Shown here piece by piece: positions 36,153-48,300 of a stretch of DNA of 64,000 nt. Location: positions 124,001 through 188,000 of the forward strand of contig JADNRV010000006.1 of assembly GCA_015499995.1 (NCBI GenBank), read 5' to 3'. The DNA comes from Flammula alnicola. Taxonomy: Eukaryota; Basidiomycota; Agaricomycetes; Agaricales; Strophariaceae. The notes under the pieces are model-generated. The model worked only from the letters and a program-made list of their open reading frames with translations. It had not been told where the DNA came from and searched no databases. Position 1 is the stretch's first letter. Each line of letters begins with the position of its first letter. A program made the position numbers and the translations under genes.

Positions 36153-38420
36153 TTACATAGGTTGTGTAATGACAATGGGAGGCGGAGAACTCGAAGGCGG
36201 AGAGAAACCAGAGATCATCATATCTTCTACTTCGTCTTCAGAGGTCATCGTCAAGTCACCAATGTCGTCGAAGGACGAGTCGGCTTCGGGGGGTATATCA
36301 TCAGTATCAAGGTCATGGCGTTGTCGCACGTCGTTTTCCGATCTAGTTGGTTATGTTCCGATACCGCGTCCTGCTCGTCATGCTCGCGTTCTCGCCCTCG
36401 TGCTCCTCCGGCTCGAGTCCACTCGAGCCATGGTAGTCCTTCAGCTCCTCCGGCGACAGCACCTTCGCTGCGCTCCTCCCACCCTCCGGGAAATCCTTCA
36501 CCTGCTTCTCCAATGCCTCCTGACCCATCTTCAGCAGGCCATCCAAGATGACCTTGATGCGCTTGTATATCTCGTCTCCGTGGCCAGCACCGGCCTCCGC
36601 ATCCGACGCGTCCAGGTCCTCGTCCTCCACGTCCTCCTCGTCGTCCGCGATCTCGTCTGGCTGCAGGGAGGACTTGACAGCTCGGAAGGCCCGCGGGGGG
36701 AGGATGAGGCGCGATTCGCGCAGTTTGCGCCGCAGCTCGTGGATCTCTTTGGCTTGGCGGTGTTTGGTCGCTTCGAGGGAGGCGTTGATGGCGAGCAGAG
36801 AGCGGTTGGTGATTTCTAGGTCGGCGATCTGTGCGTGCGGAAAGATAGGGAGAAAAGAGGGTTAGATATAAGATAATATAATAAATGGAGAGAAAGAGAG
36901 CGAAACACGTACCTTTCGATTTGACTTGGCCGCCGCTTTGACTTTATGGTCTTCCGCGCCCTCCAGCTCTCCATCCGTCCCGTGGTCCTGCCCACTAGAA
37001 CCATCCTCATCGTCGGCAGAGCCCGTCCCAGCAGTATACTGCATGAGGTTATCAAGCGTCGTTCTCAAGTTAGTTGGGTTATTAATATTATTATTACTAT
37101 CGTACGGGGCCTGCTGCGTCTGCGCCGACGCCGACGGGCTCAGGCGGCTCCCATTGTCCGTCGACGTCGAGCCTGTCCGTGAGTGCGAGTAGGGCCCTAG
37201 GTACGAGACACTGGCGGACGAACGCGAGGAGAAGGAGACGGAAGACGCTGGCGGCGAGTGTGGTGGGAGGGGTATGGACGCTGGGTCGACGGCGCCATTG
37301 ACCAGCCCTGGAGGCCGAGTTCCAGGCGACTGGGTCGGCGATGCATTAGGTGGACTAAAAGTTTGATATACTTGGTGTCCAGCCGCATGATTTGTTCGTA
37401 CAGCAGGGGGAGGACGTTGGGTTGCGAACCGATGTGGATTGGCAGCGGACACGGCAGTTGTGATGGGATAAAATTGGAGTGGCGGGCTCGTCGGTTGCTG
37501 GGACAAAGTTGAGGATGTGGACGGGGCTCGTGCACGTGGGTTAACGTTTCGAAAGGAGGGGTATAATGGAGAACTCGGAAGCGATGCGGTAGTCGACACG
37601 TCCGATGTCGCAGACTTGGCCATCTTGCTGACCTTTGAACGTATACGTAACGTTGCGAGCTGGTCTCGTCACGGTCTGCAAGGCCAACTACGGACTTGGA
37701 TGCTAGCAATCTACGCGACGGTGCCGCAGACATAGAAACCACTGATGAGGAAGTGGGGCGGAAAGATGAGAAAGACATGGCGTGGTGAAGCGACGCACTG
37801 CTCCCTGGACGAGCCCTGGAGTCATCAAGATACCCAGGGGAAACCGACAGTGCTGAGGACGTCGGTGGTACGCGGTTGCGGGCCTCGGGTGTTACAGGCG
37901 CAGACGCGGGAGGTGGGGATCGGACATTGCGGCTGACGGAAACGGTAGAACTGGCTTTATGTGGGTTCGTAGGTGAGAATACACCGTTTCGGACGCGTGT
38001 GGTCACCTTGGTTGGTGATCCAGCGCGAGGTGTCGAACATGTACTGCCTAACAAAAAGTTAACACAACTTTAAGTCCATAGAGGGCAGTCACGGAGACAG
38101 ACCGGAAACCGAGCTACCACCACTGGGCCCAGCCTTCTGAACCCTTGTGGTGGCACTACTATTGACTTTTGCCTTTGGTCGAAAGTTCGTGGTAGAGCCA
38201 TGAGGGGTGGAGGATACATAAGACTTGGCGGGCGATACAGGCCTTGAATGGATGTTCGTGAGTTGGTGTCGTGAAGGCGGCCGCCCTAAACTTGAAGGAG
38301 TCGATGGCTTGTCGTAGTTCAGTTTTACATTGACCTGTCAGTATATTCAGATTCAGGACCATCTTCCGCGACCTTGAATGTGCTACAGACCTTTGACTTT
38401 ATCGTAGGACCCGAGTCCAT
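36153..38420 (-). CDS. Ser/Pro-rich protein with coiled coil and acidic C-terminus
   Basis: Not recognised. The start (ATG 38418-38420) gives MDSGPTIKSK, followed after an intron by VNVKLNYDKPSTPSSLGRPP and then a long disordered Ser/Pro/Thr-rich region with many SP/TP sites (SPTKVTTRVRNGVFSPTNP, TFSPPNASPTQSPGTRPP). A coiled coil follows (IADLEITNRSLLAINASLEA plus TKHRQAKEIHELRRKLRESR). Next are ILPPRAFRAVKSSLQPDEIA, an acidic block and KRIKVILDGLLKMGQEALEK. The C-terminus is acidic: EADSSFDDIGDLTMTSEDE, then VITQPM at the stop (36153-36155). The frame near 36290-36370 slips twice by one base before this tail. The many SP/TP motifs suggest a phosphoprotein substrate of proline-directed kinases; that is inference. 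Intron positions in the N-terminal half are approximate. Confidence 0.65.
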
Positions 38421-38578
38421 CGTCTGGAGGAAAGGGGCCGTGATGGAGTAAATATTGAAAGTAGAGACGAACAACAGCCAAACATTCGAATCTTCACATG
38501 GGCAGATAAGAGAAATACCGCACAACAAGAAATCTATACCTCATTCTACATAAATTTTGTATTTCATTTACATTGTCA

Positions 38579-39453
38579 TCAAGAGGAAGCCTTTCTAGCC
38601 AATACATCCTCCACGACCTTCTCAATCAAGCTCTTCAAGCCTTCATCCCCACTGCCACCAAGCGCAGCAACGACGCTCTTTTGCACATACTTGCCCACCA
38701 TGTCCACCTCAATGTTCACTGTGGCACCTACCGCCTTTCGACTCAGTGTGATCTTCTGTTGCGTGTGCTGAATCAGCATGATACTAAAGGTGCGCTCTGC
38801 GTCGTTGACCCCTGTCAGCGTCAACGAGGCGCCATCAATCGTCACGTAGCCTTTGGGTATGAGGTACGGGAGGAGCGATGGTCGTTCGGGTGTCGGCGCA
38901 GGCAGCTGGAAGGTCATTCGGAGCGAATCGCCGTCTGGAACCCGGTCAACCACGGTAGCAGTGCCGTCGACATGAGCCTGCAATAAACCAAGGTAAGATT
39001 TTGTCTCTATGGATACGAAATCGTTACAACGTACCTGCACAAAGTGTCCTCCAAACCTGACATGTGCACCCATCGCGCGTTCGAGGTTGAGCTGGTCGCC
39101 GACCTTTCTCTCACCTAACCCAAGTCAAGTCTGAGCAAACCCCACAACCTCTCAAGCGAAAAAGAAACGCACCGAGATCCGTCCTATCCAGGGTCTCATT
39201 AGCCAGCCACACCTTGAACCACCCTTCCTTTGCATCAAACTCCGTAACCGTCAAGCACGCTCCATTCACCGCAATCGAGTCGCCATGTGACAATCCCCGA
39301 GAATCTCTGTAGAGTTCGAGATGGTCAGCGTGCATCCTCCGGAATCGAGAACGATGGAGGAGACGGTCCCGAGGTGTTCGATCTTTGGTCTTAGGTCAGT
39401 CGAGAGCCCTTTGGACTCTGTATGGGCAATTGGCGCACCAGTCCAGTAAACAT
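38579..39453 (-). CDS. RIB5: Riboflavin synthase alpha chain
   Basis: Catalyses dismutation of 6,7-dimethyl-8-ribityllumazine, the last step of riboflavin synthesis. The first exon is tiny (ATG 39451-39453, MFTGL), then after a GTGCGC...CCAAAG intron comes IEHLGTVSSIVL, giving the family start MFTGLIEHLGTV. Two lumazine-binding repeats follow: GDSIAVNGACLTVTEFD and ANETLDRTDLG in the first; MGAHVRFGGHFVQAHVDGTA, DSLRMTFQLP, GYVTIDGASLTLTGVND and KAVGATVNIEVDMVGKYVQK in the second. The GACLTV and GASLTL elements and the GGHxVxxHVD motif are diagnostic. The predicted protein (about 230 residues) is of normal size. The gene lies head to tail with the third GH5 gene (both minus). Confidence 0.93.
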
Positions 39454-39774
39454 TTGGGTCCAAGAGAAGAAACGCGGCACCACGTGATAACCAGCGCCTT
39501 AAAGTAGCGGCGCGTCTTGGGCCTTGGCGTCGGGTGCGTAAAAAGTCGCGTCTGGTTTCCAGATTCTGATCTTTGTTGCCTTGACAAAGGAGTGCGAGAC
39601 TCTCGGCCCTCATTTATTGAGCACCTTTTATTCTGTCTACTTCAAGTAATGGTTTTCAAGACTCAGGTACGGAATAGTAAATACAGAGTTCAATCGAACA
39701 TATAGGCACTAGGAAAGCAAGTTCAAATTTGAGTTCGAAAAGGTCATATCAGCGAGAACGAAAGGGAAATCCTC

Positions 39775-41593
<1,819 letters not shown>

Positions 41594-42311
41594 CTCTCAA
41601 GAAAAGGGATGTGTTCCTTCTCGATTTTACGTGTTTTCCGCCCTTATATACCGTACCAGTGCAAGAAAATGTGTGGTCTAAAAATAGACTGTAATTACAG
41701 TCATCCATCCTCAAATTTCAATAGTGGCGTGTCAGCCTTATAAGGCAAGTAGAATATTAGCTCACACGGAGATCGCAGTTCTGCGATTCACAACGGAGGT
41801 CCATTAAGTACGCTCTTTGTAGGGTACTCACCCAATCTTAAGAATGGGGTGTTTGAAATATATTCTAGTTATGAGGCGCCGATCATGCCAGTTAACGTTC
41901 ATCATTGAAGCTGTCTTCACAAACAGCTTACGCCGAGTTCCCCGACTGAACGAGGAGGCGGATAGAAACTACAACCGATTTAGCCACCATATGCTGCTCT
42001 TGTTTCATAGATATGCTCCTCTTTCTGACCGGGCATATAGGAGGCCACCTCGAGCTCGATGTGATCACCGGCATCGAAGTACTAGTCTTACATCGGGCAT
42101 GTATTTAAATTCTAGCCGTTGGTCGCACTGTATCTGTAACGAGTGACGTCAAAATATATCAGCTTTCACATTTACTTCAGCTATAGGTACAAAAGAGAGA
42201 GAAAAAGCATTTTTTACGATAGCTTTAAAGCTGCTTGGGACTTCGCCATCTGTATAACAATCACCGATGGCTCTCCCAAAGTTCTGTCGTTCTAAATTTC
42301 TTCACTTCACC
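41594..42311. other. Intergenic spacer, nothing specific
   Basis: About 720 bp between two minus-strand genes, holding the GH5 copy 3 promoter and the 3' flank of the Gly-rich gene. A 100-residue open frame at 41844 (+) has no supporting features. Confidence 0.45.
41644..41650 (-). promoter_or_regulatory. TATA box of GH5 copy 3
   Basis: TATATAA on the minus strand lies about 50 bp upstream of the ATG at 41593, as in the other two GH5 genes. Confidence 0.6.
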
Positions 42312-43197
42312 TCAAAACATGTCGTCGCGTCCGCCACTGCTCTGATCGTAGTCGCCACCGCCTTGCCGCTTGCCGCTAGTGTCGCCGCCTTTGAATTCTT
42401 GGTAGACATTCTTCGCCTTGCCCATCCAGTCCTTTTTCTCGCCCGCTAGCGATAGCCTAGTCAAAAAAAAAATCTTATGAAAGGCTGACGAAACTTACTG
42501 CCTGAGCTTTGCTTTCCACCGTATCCTTGAGCTTGAGCACCTTGGTTTCCGTCTGTGAAAGGCGTGTTCAATATGCCATGATTCGGAATAAGGAATTGGT
42601 GATACTCACATCCACTTTGCGCGAACCTCCATCTAATTCAAGGGAAGAAGGTGATTAATGATAAAATAAAACAAAGGCCGATATAAAAGCTCGACGTACA
42701 TTGTTGCTCATCGTCGAAGTCTCCACCGGAACCAGTGCCTCCGAAGCCAACATTGGTACCTCCAAGTGCGGCACCTCCTTGTTGCTGGCGTTGCTGGCCA
42801 TAACCCCCAGCCGGCTGATCGCCGCTGCCAACTAGAAGAAGAAATTAACGCCGGCGCAAAGGAATAAGAAGAAACCAAATCTCACATCCACCTCCAGAGA
42901 ATTGATCATCACCCGTATCTCCGCCTTGGGTCGTTCCTCCGAACCTGCCTTGGCCTTGAGTATCACCTCCAAAATCACCCCGATTGCGTTGTCCGCCTCC
43001 TCCGAAAGTGCCTTGTGTGGACCTGCCTTTATCGCCGGACTGCGACTGGAAGCCTCGATTAGACTGAGATTGGTCGTACCCAGCTATAAATATATCAATA
43101 TCGCTGACGGCTTATGAACGGCGCGATGAAGATACGCACAGTCATCATCACCGCTTCCCTGATACCCGGAACCGCCAGTATTGCCCCAGTTACTCAT
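42312..43197 (-). CDS. Gly/Gln-rich small protein with a conserved-looking C-terminus
   Basis: From the ATG at 43195-43197, MSNWGNTGGSGYQGSGDDD, then repeated G-G-x-Q/F-G segments (TFGGGGQRNRGDFGGDTQGQ, PAGGYGQQRQQQGGAALGG, GFGGTGSGGDFDDEQQ) over about six short exons. The end is EKKDWMGKAKNVYQEFKGG and then DYDQSSGGRDDMF (TGA 42312-42314). The exon near 42610 needs one added A in an AAA run to keep the frame (giving YGNQGAQAQGYGGKQSSG). Disordered, low-complexity composition resembles stress-induced hydrophilin-like or phase-separating proteins, but I cannot assign a family. A TATA element and a compact promoter suggest regulated expression. The KDWMGKAKNVYQEF helix could be a small membrane- or partner-binding motif (inference). 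Confidence 0.65.
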
Positions 43198-43754
43198 ATT
43201 ATGATATGAAGATATGTGGTTGGTTGTTTTGTTTGTGTGCGGAAGTGAGTCAATGTGAGGACAAGAGGGCGGTGAGACGAGGTATTATATACTTTCGAGG
43301 AACGGAGGGATGACGTCGTTTGGAACTCATCGAACTGCGCCTCGAAAAGAGCTGAGACACGGATGGAGCGTATTCAAAGGCGGTATCTGTTCATTAAAAG
43401 CACGCAATGCTTGTCGGACATGTCTGGAAGCGAGTTCAATAGAGGACAGACAGAGACAGAGACATTGGATGATGTGATGCCGAATGTCGCTTTCCAGAAC
43501 CCATAGGTTTTCCTACGTAAAAAGAGTTAGGATGCCTTGTGATGTGCCAATGGTTGAATCGACACGGAGAATAGTGAACTGGATAACACTGTGGACTTAC
43601 TGCTACTGTTGTGCTAAAATCAAGCCAAAATATGGCGATGTTGAGTCTTGACAGTGTTGAGGTGACGGGATGTACGGGCCGATTTACGCCGTCCATCAAG
43701 AAAATCTTTCTTTGCGATATACCCTGGTCCCTCACCTGAAGCCAGCCTAAAGCT
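43198..43754. other. Divergent promoter region of the Gly-rich gene and the small TM gene
   Basis: About 560 bp between divergent starts. It contains the TATA element of the Gly-rich gene. A 108-residue minus-strand open frame (43436-43762) has no coding features and is rejected. Confidence 0.5.
43284..43291 (-). promoter_or_regulatory. TATA box of the Gly-rich gene
   Basis: TATATAAT on the minus strand lies about 90 bp upstream of the ATG at 43197. Confidence 0.5.
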
Positions 43755-44043
43755 ATGGCCAACTCAAAGCCAAACTCGCTACCTTCTCCAAAAAACAGGA
43801 CCTTCCTACAATCCTGGCTCGGTAAGTAAATCTAAAAGTAATCTAGAAGTACCTCTAATTCGAAATATGAACCATTTTACTACAGCCCTGCCTGCACGGA
43901 CGCGGCTCTACGTGTCGCTTGGCGTCTGCGTAGTTGCAGGAACTGGGATCATGATTTCTGATTTCCTAGAAAATTCCCCACCTCCTCCGCACAACTTATC
44001 GACAAAGACTGCGTCTGGTTCCGCATCTCAGAATCTTGCCTGA
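43755..44043 (+). CDS. Small single-TM protein (74 residues)
   Basis: Too short for routine ORF listings. Exon 1 (43755-43821) gives MANSKPNSLPSPKNRTFLQS. A GTAAGT...TACAG intron follows, and exon 2 (43886-44043) gives ALPARTRLYVSLGVCVVAGT, then GIMISDFLENSPPPPHNLST and a TGA at 44041-44043. One hydrophobic helix (about residues 31-49) follows a basic, Ser-rich N-terminus, a layout common in small mitochondrial inner-membrane or assembly proteins. No family is recognised and the mitochondrial location is only a guess. Splice sites are canonical and the phase (1) is consistent, which supports a real gene. Confidence 0.6.
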
Positions 44044-44245
44044 CCGACTCGGCAAGCCGAAATCTTTCCGCCTTTACAATTAGAGTACAAAGCTACATAA
44101 TGGATGCAATGTATGAATAGTGAGTTGTTTCTACGGGGAAAAGCGTCCAACCTTCACTCACGAAGACTGACGGAAAACTGGATACTAGGATTATGTTAAC
44201 CACACGCGTGCACTTTTCGAAAAGAAGCAGCCTCCGCACCGTTGA

Positions 44246-45025
44246 TCACAGTGCACCATAAGCCATCTCCGGCGATTTGATATCATGCCCTCCTTTCACC
44301 CCGGGCGCCTCTACCTTTCCGCTTTCCTTCACAATCGACTCCAACGACGCCATCGTCGGATACCGATGCCCGTCCTCGCTCGCCAATCTAAACTCCCAGC
44401 TCCTCTTTTCCCAGTCCGGCACTAACGTCTCCTCGCCAAGTCCTCTTCCCTTCCTCTTGCGCTTCCCACAGACGACCGCACACACGAAGCCCCACCAGGA
44501 GTCGAAGAAGGCGACAGACAGGACGGCTGTTGCGATGAACGTGATGGTGATCACCGCTATGCCAATGACCTTCCACTCCGTCAGCTCAGCGGGCGGAGTA
44601 GTGGGGGCGTCTGCGACGTAGCCGATACTGTATGACACGCTGGAGAACGTCACCGTCGCTGGGTCGGGATAAGGAGTGGCCGTCGTGCTGCCCGCCATCT
44701 GTGTTAATGGAGTAATTGATGGTGATGCTATCTCTGTTCTAGAGGTCGAGATAGTGGATACGATGGGCGTGCCCGCCACCCTTGCACTCGTCGAACTCGA
44801 CATTAAAAGGCCAAAAGGAACGCTATTAATCGTTGTCGGTGCACCAGGTTGGAACGTATAAACCTCTTGCGGCGTTGTAGTCGCCATGTTTCCTTGCGTG
44901 CCATCGAATAGGCCCAATAAATCTCGCTCAGCGAGCAACGCAGTTCTGATGTGTTGCAGTGGGCGACCGATAACAAGTCCTGCAAGGATAGTGGGGTAGA
45001 ACGCTGCAAATTCACGAAACCGCAT
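44246..45025 (-). CDS. Single-TM protein with Ser/Thr-rich ectodomain
   Basis: A single-exon 259-residue protein: MRFREFAAFYPTILAGLVIG, then a Ser/Thr/Pro-rich stretch with VYTFQPGAPTTINSVPF, and a transmembrane helix WKVIGIAVITITFIATAVLS plus VAFF near residue 165. A basic stop-transfer segment (CGKRKRKGRG) and a cytoplasmic tail rich in charged residues (LVPDWEKRSWEF) follow, ending PEMAYGAL. The layout suggests a cell-surface or wall-sensor type single-pass protein, but no domain is recognisable. The N-terminal hydrophobic stretch could be a signal sequence; a type I topology would put the Ser/Thr-rich part outside. Unusual for this region in having no intron. Confidence 0.6.
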   Translation of the reverse strand: MRFREFAAFYPTILAGLVIGRPLQHIRTALLAERDLLGLFDGTQGNMATTTPQEVYTFQPGAPTTINSVPFGLLMSSSTSARVAGTPIVSTISTSRTEIASPSITPLTQMAGSTTATPYPDPATVTFSSVSYSIGYVADAPTTPPAELTEWKVIGIAVITITFIATAVLSVAFFDSWWGFVCAVVCGKRKRKGRGLGEETLVPDWEKRSWEFRLASEDGHRYPTMASLESIVKESGKVEAPGVKGGHDIKSPEMAYGAL

Positions 45026-45304
45026 TGGCGGCCTTTTAGGTGTTTAGAAATACTGTCGCTGTTTGAAAAGGAGCGTATGCTGAAGAAAGATGTCGTGGCG
45101 AGAAATGGAAATGGCCATCTCCGATACCGATCCACCTCTGCTAATAACAATAATACTGTTTTTGCGACGCGTCAAGAGGATCCTTCCCGGTGACAGAATC
45201 ACGTGACTAGAAACCCATCTCATTTATACAAATTCTATACACATAGCATGTCATTACAGTGATCTATTCGTCGTCGATAAACAGGAACGATCTAATATGT
45301 AACC

Positions 45305-48300
45305 TCACGAAGACCCCTCACTAGATCTCTCGCTCTTCCCAGCGGCCATCTTCACAAAAAGCGGCCAATCCGCACTTTTCCTGCACATCTCCCGAAATGC
45401 ACCATTCGGCTTCAGGAGCAGAGCCTGAGGAGTGTCAAATTCTGCTATCCTGCCTTCATCGAGCACTAAAATGCGGTCGCAGTCCATCACTGTCTTGAGT
45501 CGATGGGCGATGGTAATGACGATCGCACCGGACAGTTCTTCGCGAATCGTTCGTTGAATCTAGTACACAATATGAGAAAGTCCATCAGCCGACCAGAACA
45601 GGGTAATAAACTTGGGGGGGGAGTATGTACCTGGTCATCCAAGTTCGAATCGATCTGGGACGTCGCCTCGTCCATGATAATGATCGACGTGTGTCTCAAT
45701 GTAGCCCTAGCCAGAGCAAGAAGCTGTTTCTCTCCGGCGCTCATTGACCCTTGGTTGATCCGCATATCCAATATCGTAGGTTCTTCTTCAGTAGGCTTGT
45801 GATTAAGCAGCGGCGTCAGATGGCACCTGTCCAGAACTTGCAGGCATTCTTCCGTCGTGCATTGACCAAGAGGGTCGAGGTTGCTCCTGATTGTGCCCGA
45901 GAAGAGGGCGACGTCTTGGCTAACAATTGTCTGTATAACAATATCAATCAGAGACGACAATGACAAAACATTAAAATAAACGTACAACACGAGTTCTCAA
46001 ATCTTCAAGACCGAGGGTGGATATATCAATGGCATCAATGCTGCCCGTCGACATCAGAAACTGAAGGAACAGAAAGAAATAGCTGTGCCTACATAATCCT
46101 TCCTTCTGTAGGCTCGATCATGCGTAGGAGAGACATGGCCAACGTCGATTTACCTAGGAATGTCGAGGATATAGTAGCAAAAAATTCAAGTAAACCAATG
46201 TAACGTACCTGAACCTGTCCTTCCGACCTAGACAGAACAAAATGAGTCAAGAGTCCGAAACAGCAAGACAATGCAACGGACCACTCCAATCTTCTCCGAA
46301 GGTTTTATAACGAAGGTCAGGTTGTGCAAAACAGCTGGTAGGTTCGGCGCATACTGCACTGCCAGGTTTTCTACCACCAGTTCCCCCGAGGTAGATGGCC
46401 AATACGCTGGTGGCCTGTTTTTCTCGATGATCGCAGGGGCCTCCTGCGGTACATCCAGGTATTCCACTACACGTTCGACACTGTTGAAGTCAAGCTCCAA
46501 TTGCGCTGCTACTTTTACGATCTGTCGACTGGCATCTGCGAAAATACCTGCTTGAACAATAACAATGGCCGCCGAACCATTGGTGACACCCTGCCACAAT
46601 GCGAATATCGTTGCAGCGAACACGACTACAGAACCCAAGCCTGAGAATATTGTGTTAAGAAATGGTATAATTAAATGCAGCGGAAGACCATGTAACGGCT
46701 TACAGTCATATCTCCATCTCAACCAACCGTTGACCAACCACTAAGATTTCTCGATGAATATCAGTTTGCCGTTTGAGCTGAAGGTCTCTCACATAAACAT
46801 GGTCGAAAGATTGGAATTTATCAACCTATCTCAATGTCAGAACTCGCGAAATTTAGATAAATATCGAGCATCATACCCTTGTGTAAAAAGTGTCCTGGTA
46901 TCGATTCTCCATTCCAAATGCACGGATATGTGTGATACCCCTCAACAGCTCATCGAATCCTGCAAAAGCTGGCGACAAAGATATGGATTCCAGTCGTCGT
47001 AAGTCCCGAGAAGCCTGTATATAGGGTGGTGCCAGTCGGATATACAGCCATGCAATAAAGAGGGCAAAGGGGGCAAAGGTTGGAACCACGAACAACATAA
47101 CAGCAAATGATGCCATGAAGTTCAGAATCCCAGCCAGACAATTCCTGGCGGAGTTTTGAAGGGCGTTATCAATGGTATTGATATCCGTTGTGAATCGGTT
47201 CAGAATACGCCCGATAGGAGTAATGTCGAAGAATCGAGCAGGTGCCTTGGTTAAGCGTTTGAGGAGTGCAATGAACAGAGATCGTGACGCCTGCAAGCTG
47301 GTATAATATCCTAGGACGATGTAGAACAGAACAGAACAAGCTCCGACGATAGAAATATATAAGTAAATCATCAACCATGGCTTGACGTTGACATTAGGCG
47401 AAGGTAGACCATCCCAAGGATAGCCCGTGAATTGCGTGAGGGTAACCACAAGAGGATAATTCTCCTCGTATGCCTCACCCCATCGAGCAAGGAAGACCTA
47501 CAGTATAACCCAATATTGTCAGCGAGGTAACTCAAGGTGGAAAAAAAATGCAAATAACCTGATTGCCAATATTGATCACGCGGATAATTAGCAAAATGGC
47601 AAGAGTTAAGAACCCTGCAAATATGCCGGATGCTCGGATGTACGTGAGGTAGCTCCGAAGCGAGACACGTCCCTCTGCGCGAGCCTCTGCTTCGATGAGC
47701 TTCCCATCACCAGGTTCGCGGTTTTGGCTTGCTTCCGGTCCATCCACCTCGTTGAACGGTTTTTGCAAAGGTGGCTGAGGCTCAGGGAAAGGCTCTTCCT
47801 CCGTTTCAATGACCTTCGACAAAACCCCTCTTTCCTCCAGTTCTGGAATCGTGCCGTGGTGTAAAATCTTCCCCTTGTCCATTTCGACAAGATAAGACGC
47901 GACTGGTAGACAGAGTGTGATATGATGTGTCACTAAAACGATTGTTCGCCCACGCGCGAGGTCGCCAGTGAGACATCTGCTCACGAGATGCTGGGCAGTA
48001 TGCATGTCGACAGCGGCCAGACTATGACATTGAGTCAGCAACTTCGCTCGCCCAAAGAATAAAAGCAACATACGGATCATCCAGGAGAATGCACTTGGCT
48101 TGAGAGTACATAGCCCTAGCGAGAGCAATTCGGGCCCGCTGGCCTCCTGATAAAGTGATACCCTTCTCTCCGATTTCTGATAGGGCAACGATCAATACTC
48201 GCCTCAAGTAAGAAAATCCAAACATACCAGTCATATCACCGGCGTCAAATATTGCGAGATCTTGTCTGAGTGCACAGACATCCAGGACCGACTGATAACG

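Noticed and set aside
41844..42146. Plus-strand ORF of 100 residues
   Set aside because: No conserved motif; it lies in an intergenic spacer between two well-supported minus-strand genes.
43436..43762. Minus-strand ORF of 108 residues
   Set aside because: It overlaps the start of the small TM gene and has no coding-like pattern.
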